Shown here in pieces: positions 1-8,971 of a stretch of 23,674 nucleotides of DNA. Below the pieces are notes generated by a model, which had not been told where the DNA came from, searched no databases, and saw nothing but the letters and a program-made list of their open reading frames with translations. Origin of the DNA: Leptospirillum sp. (lineage in GTDB: Bacteria > Nitrospirota > Leptospirillia > Leptospirillales > Leptospirillaceae); the NCBI GenBank assembly GCA_027343785.1, contig DAHWKF010000078.1, positions 1 through 23,674 of the forward strand. The letters run 5' to 3'. The position numbers and the translations under genes are program-made. The number at the start of each line of letters is the position of its first letter. Position 1 is the stretch's first letter.

Positions 1-1
1 C

Positions 2-295
2 GCACATTTGCCTGAAATCATTTCGACCTTTCGGAAAAGGGATGGCGTGCAATGTGAATCCTGTCATGGACCCGGAGAGGACTACTCCCATTTCAGCACG
101 ATGATCGACCCGGTCAAGCGCCGTGAAGCGGGTCTTGCCACCCATCCGGAAAAAACGTGCAAGAACTGTCACAATCCGTCTTCCCCCACCTTCAAGGGAT
201 TTGATGCCGGGAAATCGCTTGTGGAAATCGCCCATCCGGTTCCGAAATCCTTCAAGAACGAAATCAGCGATGCTTACGGGGACCATGCCAAATGA
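2..295 (+). CDS. Multihaem cytochrome c (c554-like), C-terminal part
   Basis: The reading frame is open from the left edge, so only the last 97 or so residues are present. Two haem-binding CXXCH motifs are visible, CESCH and CKNCH, about 35 residues apart, with a GPG after the first and a SPTF segment after the second. This arrangement resembles the cytochrome c554 family of tetrahaem periplasmic electron carriers, whose members have a CESCHGPG block followed by a CKKCHN block. The signal peptide and remaining haem motifs must lie upstream of the window. The stop codon overlaps the start of the following HlyD gene (ATGA), so the two are probably translated as one unit. The electron-transfer role is known for the family; the partner is unknown, and co-transcription with efflux genes is unexplained. 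Confidence 0.85.
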   Translation, partial: AHLPEIISTFRKRDGVQCESCHGPGEDYSHFSTMIDPVKRREAGLATHPEKTCKNCHNPSSPTFKGFDAGKSLVEIAHPVPKSFKNEISDAYGDHAK

Positions 296-1236
296 CAGAA
301 ATGAACGGAATGAAGTTGCTCAAAAGCCCGAAGGTCTGGGTTCCGTTGCTCGGACTGCTCATTACGCTCGCAATTTATGCCGGGTATGTCAGGTACAACC
401 AGTTTTATGTCTCGACGGAGGATTCGGCGGTTGACGGAAATATCGTGCTGATTTCCGCCAATACCAATGGAAGGGTGATGGAGTTTCCTCTCAACCAGGG
501 GGACCCGGTTTTCAAGGGGCAGGAGCTGGCGCGGATTGATACGACCGGCTTCCAGAATTTGAGGATGATCAACGAAACCAACCAGACCGCCTTCAAGGAC
601 TTGCAGGACGCCATTTCGACTGTCGCCTCCTTGAAAGTTCTTCTGCTGAACGCCGAATCGCAATATCGCCGTGGAGTCCGTCTCAGAAAAGGCGGGTTTA
701 TTACCGTACAGGATCTGGAAAATCTGAAAACGACCCTTGACGACGACCGGTCCCGCCTCGCCCAGGCGAAGAAAGTTGTCCTTGCAGACCGAATGCGCCT
801 GGAAATTACCGAATCCCACCCTCTCAACTATACGGTCCACTCCCCCATTGATGGGCAGGTGGCGGAGAGAATTGCCCAGATCGGGGAGGTTGTCTCACCC
901 GGACAACCCCTTTTGTCGGTCGTCAATCCCCGGGATATCTGGGTGACCGCGAAGGTCAAGGAAACGCGCATGACTCTTGTGCGGGTGGGACAACCTGTCG
1001 ATATTGACGTGGATACTTATCCCGATCACAAGTTTCACGGGCACGTCGAGAGGATCCTTCCCGTCTCCGCGGCGGCGGTTTCCCTTCTGCCGCCTGAAAA
1101 CGCTTCCGGTACCTTTGTGAAGGTCATTCAGCGCATTCCGGTCCGGATTCACGTCGATGATGCAGGCCCCTATGTTTTGCGGCCGGGGATGTCAACAGAG
1201 ATCCGGATCCATATCCGGAAGGGTTCCCCATGGTAA
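292..1236 (+). CDS. HlyD/EmrA-family membrane fusion protein (periplasmic adaptor)
   Basis: This 314-residue protein has one N-terminal transmembrane helix at about residues 15-34, followed by the FVSTED-type segment typical of EmrA-like adaptors (here YVSTEDSAVDGN at 40-50). A split biotinyl-lipoyl domain and a helical hairpin occupy the middle. A beta-barrel domain (HSPIDGQVAERIAQIGEVV, then IWVTAKVKETRMTLVRVGQPV) ends with the SLLPPENASG motif shared by EmrA homologues. EmrA adaptors link an inner-membrane MFS pump to a TolC channel. The gene starts inside the cytochrome stop codon and its own end overlaps the downstream MFS gene by 7 bases, which fits an efflux operon. The substrate cannot be told from the sequence. 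Confidence 0.93.
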   Translation: MTEMNGMKLLKSPKVWVPLLGLLITLAIYAGYVRYNQFYVSTEDSAVDGNIVLISANTNGRVMEFPLNQGDPVFKGQELARIDTTGFQNLRMINETNQTAFKDLQDAISTVASLKVLLLNAESQYRRGVRLRKGGFITVQDLENLKTTLDDDRSRLAQAKKVVLADRMRLEITESHPLNYTVHSPIDGQVAERIAQIGEVVSPGQPLLSVVNPRDIWVTAKVKETRMTLVRVGQPVDIDVDTYPDHKFHGHVERILPVSAAAVSLLPPENASGTFVKVIQRIPVRIHVDDAGPYVLRPGMSTEIRIHIRKGSPW

Positions 1237-2819
1237 TGCCGGAATCCGGGAGTCTCGTCGGAGATTCCCCCAACTACAAGTGGTGGGCCCTGACGGTTGT
1301 GATGGTAGGGCTTTTTTTGCCGGTCCTGGACACGACGATCGTCAATGTCGGACTGCCCAATATGGTGGGAAGCCTGGACACGAACACGGACGAGGTTCGA
1401 TGGGTCATAACGGCTTACGCGATGGCTTTTGCCATCGTGACTTTGGCAAGCGCCTGGACCCGGACAATTTTTGGCGTGAAAAGGCTCTATCTTGTCTCCA
1501 CATTTATTTTTACTTTTTCCTCCTTTCTTTGTGGCCTTTCCCCCAACCTGAACGCCATGATTTTTTTCCGGGTGATCCAGGCGGTCGGGGGAGGGTTGAT
1601 GATGCCTTTGGGGTTCACGATTATCACGGAAGCTTTTCGTCCCCAGGAAAGGGCCAGGGCCTTCGGATTTTTTGGAGTTGTCATCGTCCTTGCGCCGACC
1701 ATCGGCCCTATTCTCGGGGGATACCTGATCGACAACTTCAACTGGCGGGACATCTTTTTTGTCAACATTCCGGTGGGAATCTTTTCCTTTGTCCTGACAT
1801 TCTTTTTCCTCCGGAAAGATGAGCCACAGACTGTGGTTCCGTTTGATTTTGCCGGTTTTATTTCATTGGGGACGAGTCTCGCGTTTCTTCTGATCGGCCT
1901 GACGGAAGGCGAGCGGTGGGGATGGACGGCGGGCTTTGTCTACGAGTGTTGGCTGGTTTCGGCCGTCTCCTTCTGGATCTACCTGTTTACGGCGTTTCGG
2001 GTCAAACATCCTATCATTGATCTGACCGTTTTTCGGGACTGGGATTTTTCAGCCATCATGATCCTGAACATATTGCGGGCCATCAGCCTTTTTGGGAGGA
2101 TGTTCCTGTTACCCCTGTTTGTCCAGACGTTCAACCGTTTTCCGGCAATGGACGCCGGCATGCTCCAGCTTCCCGCCTCCCTGATTGCCGGGATTTTCAT
2201 GCCGATTATGGGCCATGTGTCCGGAATCGTCTCGGACAGGGGCAAGAGACTGATCATGTTGACGGGATTTGCCCTGTTGGCCGGCGCCCAGTTCATGTTC
2301 GCCTTTTTGACACAGGTGACCAGCTTTTACCAGATACTGATCCCCCAGCTTATATTCGGGCTGTCCCTGGGGATTGTCAACGCCCTTCTCTCCAGTCTTC
2401 CCCAGAACCTTGTCGAAAGAAAACATATTGGCCTGGCCTCCACCCTCCAGAGCAATATGCTCCAGATCGGCGGATCCATCGGGGTGGCGATTCTCGGGAA
2501 TATTCTCGACCACCGGTCAGCGGCTATTTATTCAGCCTACCAGTCGCATGTCACCAACGGAGCCTATGCCGTTCAGGAGGCGCTGCAGGGGTTGTCTTCC
2601 CGGCTCTCGGAAGGGGGTCACCTGTCTGAGGCGTCCCAGCGTGTGCAGGCTGAATTGTCTTCCATTGTTCATACGCAGGCTTCCATTTCTGGCTATAACG
2701 AAACGTTCATATGGGCAGCCCTGTTCGCCGTACTGGGAATCCCGATCATTTTCATGATGACGCGGTTTTCGCCCAAAGGCCAGGAAGGCGCTCCACGGGA
2801 AGGGGTTATCGGAGAATGA
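1230..2819 (+). CDS. EmrB/QacA-family (DHA2) MFS drug efflux transporter
   Basis: The 529-residue protein is strongly hydrophobic and has the length of a 14-helix DHA2 transporter. The DHA2 signature LDTTIVNVGLP lies at about residues 33-43 in helix 1. WVITAYAMA follows, and motif C (GPILGGYLIDNFNWRDIFF) lies in helix 5. The helix 2-3 loop motif A, usually G-x-x-x-D-R-x-G-R, is degenerate here (TRTIFGVKR). The start overlaps the adaptor gene; a second in-frame ATG lies two codons on. With the adaptor before it and a TolC homologue after it, it should form a tripartite pump that exports amphipathic toxins across both membranes using the proton gradient. The pump role is inferred from the family and the substrate is unknown. 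Confidence 0.93.
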   Translation: MVMPESGSLVGDSPNYKWWALTVVMVGLFLPVLDTTIVNVGLPNMVGSLDTNTDEVRWVITAYAMAFAIVTLASAWTRTIFGVKRLYLVSTFIFTFSSFLCGLSPNLNAMIFFRVIQAVGGGLMMPLGFTIITEAFRPQERARAFGFFGVVIVLAPTIGPILGGYLIDNFNWRDIFFVNIPVGIFSFVLTFFFLRKDEPQTVVPFDFAGFISLGTSLAFLLIGLTEGERWGWTAGFVYECWLVSAVSFWIYLFTAFRVKHPIIDLTVFRDWDFSAIMILNILRAISLFGRMFLLPLFVQTFNRFPAMDAGMLQLPASLIAGIFMPIMGHVSGIVSDRGKRLIMLTGFALLAGAQFMFAFLTQVTSFYQILIPQLIFGLSLGIVNALLSSLPQNLVERKHIGLASTLQSNMLQIGGSIGVAILGNILDHRSAAIYSAYQSHVTNGAYAVQEALQGLSSRLSEGGHLSEASQRVQAELSSIVHTQASISGYNETFIWAALFAVLGIPIIFMMTRFSPKGQEGAPREGVIGE

Positions 2820-4228
2820 AGAACATGCCAGTGTTTTTGATATCTATCGTAGTGTCACTCCTTTTGGGGGGTGTGGCCGTGTCGCCCTGCAAGGCCGCTT
2901 CCGGAGAGGAATCCGGCAGTGTCTCCATGGACGCGTCCCTGGCGGATATCATGACGGGAACCCCTGTCACATTGTCGCAGGTCGTGGATGAGGCTCTGTC
3001 CAGACGGCCGGCACTCAAGGATTTCCGCCACCAGCTTGTCGCCCAGAAAGATGTGGTGGGAGAGGCGCGTTCCGCCTACATGCCACAGCTGTCGGCCAAT
3101 TATCAGAATATTTACGGGAACAGCTTTCTGGGTGTTTTCCTTTTCCCGGGTTTCCAGTATTTTGATCTGAATATTCTGACGGTGACCCTGAACCAGAATA
3201 TCTATGATTTTGGCCGGACCGCCTCCCAGGTCAAGCAAGCCAAGATGGCCCGGAACGGGGCAAAGTCGGCCCTTTCAAAGGAAGTTCTGGACCTCAGGCA
3301 GGATGTGACCGTGGCCTACCTGAACCTTCTCATGACGCAGCACGCGCTCAAAACAGCCTACGCCGGCGTCCGTGACGCCCGTCACCATCTGGCAGAGGCC
3401 GAAGCCAGGCTTTCGGCAGGGGTGGGGATACGGCTGGACGTGACACAGGCGCGCGTCAATCTGGAAACCGCCCTGCTTCAGAGAATCCGTGCGATCAACG
3501 ATTTCAGGACAGCCCAGATCGAGCTGTCACACAGCATCGGGATCAAGAAAAACCCTCTTTTCATCGCACGGGAGATCTCCCTGGACCGATTTAAAAGGCC
3601 GATTCGTCTGGAGGCCGATATTCGCCTGGCTTACCGGGATCGTCCTGACCTGAAGCAGATCCAGGACCAGATTTTGGCCGGCGAAGCGCGTCTTGATAAC
3701 GCAAAGTCGCAGAACTGGCCGAGTATCAACGGGATTGGACAGTATTTCCTGTCAAGCATTCCGGGACAGGCGCTGGGTATTTCCTATATGCCCAATTATC
3801 CTTTTTCGACGTTCAATATCGGGGGGGTCGTCAACGTTCCGATTTTCGAAGGCGGACTGATTACACGCCAGATCCATGAGGCCCGTGCGCGACTCGCTTC
3901 CGACAACGACCAGATGGCCGAAGCCAGGCTCCGCATTTCAGCCGAAGTCAGGGAGGCGGCGCTCAGCGTCCGGGCGGCCCAGCAGCGTTGGGACGAAGCG
4001 CGAACCGCTTATGAGAGCGCCCGCGAAAACGACCAGCTCGTGGAAAGGTCCTTCAAGGTCGGCACTGCCCGGTCTGTGGATGTCGTCGATGCGGAAACGT
4101 CGCTTCGCCAGGCGAGGGAAGATCTGGTCCAGGCCCGATATGACTGGGCTATCCAGATGGTCCGGTACAGGCATAGTCTGGGGGACATGTCCCTGTCCTC
4201 AGCCGTACCTTCTTCGGATCACCCGTAA
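2816..4228 (+). CDS. TolC-family outer membrane efflux protein
   Basis: I chose the ATG at 2816, which overlaps the stop of the MFS gene (ATGA), because it opens a clear signal peptide: KN, then a hydrophobic run to about residue 22, ending near CKAAS. A longer in-frame start at 2711 would put the signal peptide inside the protein. The mature part carries two repeats of the outer-membrane efflux protein fold, with long amphipathic Ala/Gln/Glu-rich helices (about 75-210 and 310-455) and beta segments such as QLSANYQNIYG and NGIGQYFLSS. The total of 470 residues is normal for TolC. It is the only outer-membrane channel in the window, so it may serve both the pump before it and the pump after it. 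Confidence 0.92.
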   Translation: MKNMPVFLISIVVSLLLGGVAVSPCKAASGEESGSVSMDASLADIMTGTPVTLSQVVDEALSRRPALKDFRHQLVAQKDVVGEARSAYMPQLSANYQNIYGNSFLGVFLFPGFQYFDLNILTVTLNQNIYDFGRTASQVKQAKMARNGAKSALSKEVLDLRQDVTVAYLNLLMTQHALKTAYAGVRDARHHLAEAEARLSAGVGIRLDVTQARVNLETALLQRIRAINDFRTAQIELSHSIGIKKNPLFIAREISLDRFKRPIRLEADIRLAYRDRPDLKQIQDQILAGEARLDNAKSQNWPSINGIGQYFLSSIPGQALGISYMPNYPFSTFNIGGVVNVPIFEGGLITRQIHEARARLASDNDQMAEARLRISAEVREAALSVRAAQQRWDEARTAYESARENDQLVERSFKVGTARSVDVVDAETSLRQAREDLVQARYDWAIQMVRYRHSLGDMSLSSAVPSSDHP

Positions 4229-4273
4229 ACTTTTTGATCCCATGACGGTGGTCTCTTCGAGATAATCAGGGTG

Positions 4274-4314
4274 GATCCCCGTGATTGTTCCCTCGGGTGA
4301 AGGGATAGGGGATC
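4274..4314 (+). other. Nested stem-loop between tolC-like gene and second hlyD
   Basis: In the 159-base gap, GATCCCC (4274-4280) pairs perfectly with GGGGATC (4308-4314). Inside it TCCCT (4289-4293) pairs with AGGGA (4301-4305). No T-run follows directly, so this is not a standard intrinsic terminator. It could be an mRNA-processing or attenuation element separating the first efflux set from the second. The function is inferred only. Confidence 0.4.
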
Positions 4315-4387
4315 TGCCGGAAAAGACGGAAACACCGATTTGGGTTTTTAACGAAGCAGAAAACAGGGAAAGTTCCGGGAGAACAAT

Positions 4388-5383
4388 GTGAGCAGATCGA
4401 CTTTGATAGCCGCCATCAGTGCCGGCGTACTGCTTTTGGCAGTCGGTGGATACGTGTTGTGGGATCACAACCGTCATTTCGTCTCGACGGAAGACGCAAC
4501 CGTTTCCGGTCGCCCCCATCCGGTCACTGTCAGGGTGCCCGGAACGGTCATTGACGTTGTGGTGCACGACAATGAACCTGTCCGGAAAGGACAGGTCCTT
4601 TTTCGCCTCGATCCCCGGGACTATATGACAAAACTTCTGTCAGACCAGGCTAATCTCGAAATCGCACGGAAGAAAAAGGATGTAGACCAATCCCTGGTAA
4701 TGGAAGCCCAAGCCCAACTGGACCGGATCAAATCAGATCTTAAAAGGATCTCCCGTCTCAAGAGGGGAGGGTATTCATCGATTCAGAATCTTGTTCACCT
4801 CAAGCTGGCGTTGGCGGGAGAAAAGGCGCACATTGAGAGTCTGGAGAACCAGATCAAGGCGGATCAGGGGATGATCGACAGAAGATCTGCACAGGTGGCG
4901 CAGGATCAGCTGAATTTGTCCTATACAACGATCACTTCCCCTGTGGACGGAAAAATGACGGTAAAGTCGGTCGTTACTGGCTTGTATGTAACGCCGGGTA
5001 TCCCGCTCGGATATGTCGTCCCTTACAGGATATGGGTGATTGCGAACCTGAAGGAAAGCCGTTTGACATATGTCAGGCCCGGCGATCCGGTTGATATCCA
5101 TGTGGACGCGTATCCCGGCAAACTCTTCCATGGGCATGTGGCAAGCATCCAGCAAACCACGGGTGCCGTCATGTCTCTCTTGCCGCCGGAAAACGCGACG
5201 GGCAATTACACCAAGGTCGTCCAGCGGGTTCCGGTTCGTATCGCCCTTGATCCGGGAACCGATCCGCACAATCTTCTTCGGCTCGGCCTGTCGGTTGTCC
5301 CCGTCATCAGGGTCAACCCCGGCAATGCGCCATTTCCCTTGACAGGGGGGGGAGACAGCGGGTCAAGGACGGGAGCGAGATAG
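4388..5383 (+). CDS. Second HlyD/EmrA-family membrane fusion protein
   Basis: The 331-residue adaptor starts at GTG 4388, supported by GGGAGA at 4377-4382. The ATG two bases upstream is out of frame and stops at once. A transmembrane helix (about residues 5-25) is followed by HFVSTEDATVSG, a lipoyl half-motif (VHDNEPVRKGQVLFRLDP), a coiled-coil hairpin (about 75-165) and a barrel domain with SPVDGKMTV and IWVIANLKESRLTYVRPGDPV. The C-terminal part has SLLPPENATGNY, nearly the same as in the first adaptor. It is a diverged paralogue of the 292-1236 gene. It lies 5 bases before an MFS gene and should pair with it. Confidence 0.93.
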   Translation: MSRSTLIAAISAGVLLLAVGGYVLWDHNRHFVSTEDATVSGRPHPVTVRVPGTVIDVVVHDNEPVRKGQVLFRLDPRDYMTKLLSDQANLEIARKKKDVDQSLVMEAQAQLDRIKSDLKRISRLKRGGYSSIQNLVHLKLALAGEKAHIESLENQIKADQGMIDRRSAQVAQDQLNLSYTTITSPVDGKMTVKSVVTGLYVTPGIPLGYVVPYRIWVIANLKESRLTYVRPGDPVDIHVDAYPGKLFHGHVASIQQTTGAVMSLLPPENATGNYTKVVQRVPVRIALDPGTDPHNLLRLGLSVVPVIRVNPGNAPFPLTGGGDSGSRTGAR

Positions 5384-5388
5384 ATCCT

Positions 5389-7068
5389 ATGGAAATGACG
5401 GTTTCGCACGATGAGGACAATCATCCGGGATACCCCCTGAAACTGCGGATTCCGCTGACATTGACGGCGATCGGGGCCACATTGATCGAAACGATCGATT
5501 CCACCGTCGTCAACGTTGGGCTTCCCAAGATGATGGGCGGTCTCGATGCCACAGTGGATGAAATCGCCTGGGTCATTACGGCTTATGCGATCGGAAACGT
5601 TCTCATGATACCGATGACCCGTTTTGTCAGCGACCGGATCGGACGGAAACACTATTTCACGGGATCCATTCTTCTTTTCACCATTTTTTCCTATTTTTGC
5701 GCCGCTTCGACCTCCCTCTTCATGGTTATCCTTTTTCGGCTCCTTCAGGGAATTACGGGAGCGGCTTTTTTCGCGACCAGCCAGACACTTTTGATCGAAG
5801 CCTTTCCCCGGAAACAAATTGGCCTGGCGAACGCCCTGTTCGCTGTGGGGATCAGTCTGGGTCCGGCCCTTGGACCTGTGGTCGGCGGGTATCTTGTCTA
5901 TCACGAAACCTGGCCGTGGATGTTTTATATCAATGTGCCCATCGGTATTGTCCTGACGCTGATGTCGTGGAAGTTTGTCCCGGACTCGCCTTATGCGATT
6001 GAAAAGGAAAAAACGGATCTCCGGGGAATCGTTCTCCTGCTCACGGGCATTCCGGCTCTCCAGACATTCCTTGAGGATGGCCAAAGATTCGACTGGTTTT
6101 CATCACCCCTGATCAGGTCCTGTTTTGTGATCTGGGTTGTCGCCCTGCCCATGTTTATTGTTCGGGAGTTAATGGCCCGCCATCCGCTGATCGATCTCAG
6201 GGTTTTGAGAAACCGATCCCTGGCAGCGGGATCCCTCGGACTTTTTTTGTTGGGCACTGTCTACTTCGGAACACTCTTTACGGTGCCATTCATGGGGCAA
6301 AGTCTCCTTGGTTGGAACCCATTGAAGACGGGGATCATTTTGCTTCCTGGCATTCTGGGGTTTGCTTTTGTCTCGATGCTCGTGGGCGGTTCCATGGGAA
6401 AGGTCCCTCTCTTTCCTGTGCTGACAGGGGGGGTCGTGATGGTCGAGCTTTCCCTGTATCAGCTTTCCACCATTTCTCCTTCCGCCGGACCCGAAGCTTT
6501 TTTCTGGCCCTTGATGTTTCGCGGGATGGGGCTGGCTTGCCTTTTTCCGCCGATCATGACACTGGCCATGGCAACACTTCCCCGGCAGATGGTTTCCTCG
6601 GGGGCGGCGATCGTCAGCATGATGGGACAGCTGGGCGGGGCTTTCGGAATTGCCGTTTTGACGACCATGATGCAGCGCCTCGAACAGGTTCACCGGAACT
6701 ATCTGTCTGCGAACCTTATCCCGTCACGCCTGATCCTGAATGACCAGGAGAATCAGCTGGCGGGATTTTTGTCGATGCGGGGAATGTCTTGGGATCAGGC
6801 GAAGAAGACAGCGATCGCCATGATCAATCAGCGTCTGGACGGGCAATCCATGTTGCTGACATTCTCCGACCTGTATGTGATCGTTGGCGGTGTGGCTCTG
6901 GTCCTCGGGCTTCTGGTGTTCCTGTTCGAGAAGACGCCATTGTCCCATCCGGCCCGCTTCCGGAAACAGCCGGTCTCAGGTGAAACGGGCCCGGTTGCGG
7001 AAACGACCCCATCCGGCCGGAAACCGGACTGGAAGCGACCGCTCGAAGTGATGGAAGACAGCTCCTGA
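5389..7068 (+). CDS. Second EmrB/QacA-family (DHA2) MFS transporter
   Basis: This is a 559-residue protein of the 14-helix DHA2 class. The helix 1 signature is IETIDSTVVNVGLP (about 33-46). Motif A is intact, RFVSDRIGRK (about 78-87), unlike in the first transporter, and motif C is GPALGPVVGGYLV. The start at ATG 5389 follows GGGAGCGAG at 5371-5379. The C-terminal tail after the last helix is Pro/Arg-rich and hydrophilic. The gene forms a pair with the preceding adaptor. The two EmrB-like proteins are clearly diverged, so the pairs are probably an old duplication or independent acquisitions with different substrates. No clear intrinsic terminator follows before the hrcA promoter. Confidence 0.93.
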   Translation: MEMTVSHDEDNHPGYPLKLRIPLTLTAIGATLIETIDSTVVNVGLPKMMGGLDATVDEIAWVITAYAIGNVLMIPMTRFVSDRIGRKHYFTGSILLFTIFSYFCAASTSLFMVILFRLLQGITGAAFFATSQTLLIEAFPRKQIGLANALFAVGISLGPALGPVVGGYLVYHETWPWMFYINVPIGIVLTLMSWKFVPDSPYAIEKEKTDLRGIVLLLTGIPALQTFLEDGQRFDWFSSPLIRSCFVIWVVALPMFIVRELMARHPLIDLRVLRNRSLAAGSLGLFLLGTVYFGTLFTVPFMGQSLLGWNPLKTGIILLPGILGFAFVSMLVGGSMGKVPLFPVLTGGVVMVELSLYQLSTISPSAGPEAFFWPLMFRGMGLACLFPPIMTLAMATLPRQMVSSGAAIVSMMGQLGGAFGIAVLTTMMQRLEQVHRNYLSANLIPSRLILNDQENQLAGFLSMRGMSWDQAKKTAIAMINQRLDGQSMLLTFSDLYVIVGGVALVLGLLVFLFEKTPLSHPARFRKQPVSGETGPVAETTPSGRKPDWKRPLEVMEDSS

Positions 7069-7176
7069 TTTAACCGCGACGATGGATGGAATGGGTTGAT
7101 CGGCCAACTTCTTCGAGAAATCCCTGGCATTGTCTGCCAATTTAGCCGGTATGGCCGGACAGTGCCGGATTTTCCC

Positions 7177-7205
7177 TTGACAATTCAGCCGTATCCTGAT
7201 AGAGT
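7177..7205 (+). promoter_or_regulatory. Sigma70-type promoter of the hrcA operon
   Basis: A consensus -35 box TTGACA (7177-7182) is separated by 17 bases from TAGAGT (7200-7205), a 4/6 match to the -10 consensus. It lies directly before the CIRCE operator and 41 bases before the hrcA start codon. Both position and spacing are what a vegetative heat-shock promoter repressed by HrcA would have. Confidence 0.75.
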
Positions 7206-7206
7206 T

Positions 7207-7233
7207 TTAGCACTCTGTGTTATTGAGTGCTAA
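7207..7233 (+). promoter_or_regulatory. CIRCE operator (HrcA binding site)
   Basis: The arms TTAGCACTC (7207-7215) and GAGTGCTAA (7225-7233) are separated by 9 bases. This is an exact match to the CIRCE consensus. The site abuts the -10 box and overlaps the expected transcription start, so bound HrcA would block initiation and the inverted repeat also sits in the 5' end of the mRNA. It explains autoregulation of hrcA-grpE-dnaK. Confidence 0.97.
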
Positions 7234-7245
7234 CAGGAGGCAGTC

Positions 7246-8304
7246 GTGTCCGGTACTCTTGATGAAAGAAGCTGGTCGGTGTTGCATGCGACAGTCACCG
7301 GTTATATCCGTATGGCGGTGCCGGTCGGCTCCCGTGCGGTCAACCGTCTATTTGGCCTGTCCTATTCCCCGGCAACAATCAGAAATGTGATGGCGGACCT
7401 GGAGGAGGAGGGATACCTGACCCATCCTCATACCTCTGCAGGTCGGGTTCCGACGGCCAAAGGGTTTCGTTATTTTGTGGACAACTCGGCGTTTTCCAAG
7501 CAGACGGATTTTCCGGACTCGTCACCTCTCGCCTCCTTCCTGGATGTTGTTCTGGATGAAGCCTCTCCGCTCGACCTTCTGGAGGTTCTTTCGAGCATCA
7601 TGAATCTCGTCGCGCGGATGACGAACTATACGGCGATCGTGATGGAACCCGGTACAAGAAGTGAAGAGCGCCTGCTGTCATTTGAGATTATTCCGGTGGG
7701 CGAAAAACATCTTCTGGCCATTCTTGTCACCGATACCGGAGCCGTATACAAGCGGACAGTCCTTTTGCCTGAAGGGTTTCGTTCCAAGGAGATCATGTAC
7801 CTGGGAGATCTCCTGAACACCTCTTCCCGGAACAGCCCTTTGTCGGAAATACGGGAAAAACTGGTGGGAGAGATGGAATTTTTAGGGGAGGCCTATCGGG
7901 AAACATTCCAGCACCTTTTTTTTCACCACCGTACTCCGGAAATGAAACTTTTCCGCACGTCGAGATTCGCGGAAATGCCCGAGTTTTCAGACGCGTCCGT
8001 CCTGCATGCGATTATGGAAGTTTTTGAGGAAAAGGCCGCTCTTCTCGAGATTTTTGAAGACCTTGTCGCCCAAGGCGGTGTTTCTGTCCAGATCGGATCT
8101 GAGAATCCGATTCCCGGTCTCCAGCCATGTACGCTGGTTTCCATTCCGCTGGTCAACGGCGATGTCTGGCTGGGATCTGTCGGGTTGGTGGGACCTGTCC
8201 GGATGCAATATGATCAGGTCATTCCGATCATGCATTATCTTTCCGGCAGGTTGAACCTCTGGATTGAAAAAACTTTGCCACCGAATTCACATTCATTGAT
8301 TTAG
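7246..8304 (+). CDS. hrcA: Heat-inducible transcription repressor HrcA
   Basis: The 352-residue repressor binds CIRCE and is kept active by GroEL in known systems. The start is GTG 7246 with AGGAGG at 7235-7240. The N-terminal winged helix (about 5-80) has the recognition region YSPATIRNVMADLEEEGYL and the family hallmark HTSAGRVPTAKGFRYFVD at 62-79. The rest is the GAF-like dimerisation domain, ending near VGPVRMQYDQVIPIMHYLS, another conserved HrcA segment. A perfect CIRCE lies just upstream, so the gene represses itself. Its stop codon overlaps the ribosome binding site of grpE. Confidence 0.98.
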   Translation: MSGTLDERSWSVLHATVTGYIRMAVPVGSRAVNRLFGLSYSPATIRNVMADLEEEGYLTHPHTSAGRVPTAKGFRYFVDNSAFSKQTDFPDSSPLASFLDVVLDEASPLDLLEVLSSIMNLVARMTNYTAIVMEPGTRSEERLLSFEIIPVGEKHLLAILVTDTGAVYKRTVLLPEGFRSKEIMYLGDLLNTSSRNSPLSEIREKLVGEMEFLGEAYRETFQHLFFHHRTPEMKLFRTSRFAEMPEFSDASVLHAIMEVFEEKAALLEIFEDLVAQGGVSVQIGSENPIPGLQPCTLVSIPLVNGDVWLGSVGLVGPVRMQYDQVIPIMHYLSGRLNLWIEKTLPPNSHSLI

Positions 8305-8314
8305 GGGAGTGTTC

Positions 8315-8899
8315 ATGGAAGAAACGCGCGATCCCGAGACTGTCCGGGATGACGATGGCAGCGCAGAAAATGGAGAATTTCAGGAGGAGACCCCTGAACC
8401 TGTCTCCACTGCCGATCCGCACTCCGGGAGTTCCGGAGAAGAGGCCGACCAGTGGAAAGAAAAGTATATCCGGCTTCTCGCTGATTTCGACAACTACCGG
8501 AAAAGAATGGGAAGAGAACAGGAAGACTCCCGGAGGTTTGCCAACGAGTCTCTCCTCAAATCCTTTCTCCCCATCCTGGACAACCTTGAGCGGGCGTTGT
8601 TTCACTTTGAAAAGGTCGATTCTCCTTCCCCCGAAGTGAAAGCCCTGGTCGAGGGTGTAAAATTGACCGAGAAACAGTTTCTGGAACTTCTGGAAAAGAA
8701 CCATGTGACCAGAATTCCGGCACGGGGAGAGGTGTTTGATCCCAATGTCCACGAAGCCATGGGTTTTTCCTCGTCAGTGGACCACAAGGAAGGAACGATC
8801 GTGGATGTTTACCAGCAGGGGTACATGCTTCAGGGCCGCCTCCTCCGTCCTTCACTGGTCACCGTCGCGCAAAAGAAAGAAGAAGAAACCGGATCCTGA
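8315..8899 (+). CDS. grpE: Nucleotide exchange factor GrpE
   Basis: GrpE releases ADP from DnaK. I chose ATG 8315 because GGGGAG (8304-8309) lies 5 bases upstream; a GTG at 8309 in the same frame would sit inside that site. The protein has 194 residues. It has an acidic, disordered N-terminus, a long coiled-coil with the family motif LLADFDNYRKRM, and a C-terminal beta domain with NVHEAMGF and QQGYMLQGRLLRPSLVTVA, the standard GrpE ending. It lies between hrcA and dnaK, the common order. Confidence 0.97.
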   Translation: MEETRDPETVRDDDGSAENGEFQEETPEPVSTADPHSGSSGEEADQWKEKYIRLLADFDNYRKRMGREQEDSRRFANESLLKSFLPILDNLERALFHFEKVDSPSPEVKALVEGVKLTEKQFLELLEKNHVTRIPARGEVFDPNVHEAMGFSSSVDHKEGTIVDVYQQGYMLQGRLLRPSLVTVAQKKEEETGS

Positions 8900-8971
8900 A
8901 AATAGTCAAAAACAGGGTTTTTTAAATCTCCGGCAAAATCCACGATTTGTTGAACCGAAAGGATATATGAA

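Noticed and set aside
7135..7180. CCGG-repeat hairpin as terminator of the second MFS gene
   Set aside because: The stems are only 4 bp and self-complementary, and the T-run belongs to the -35 region of the hrcA promoter.
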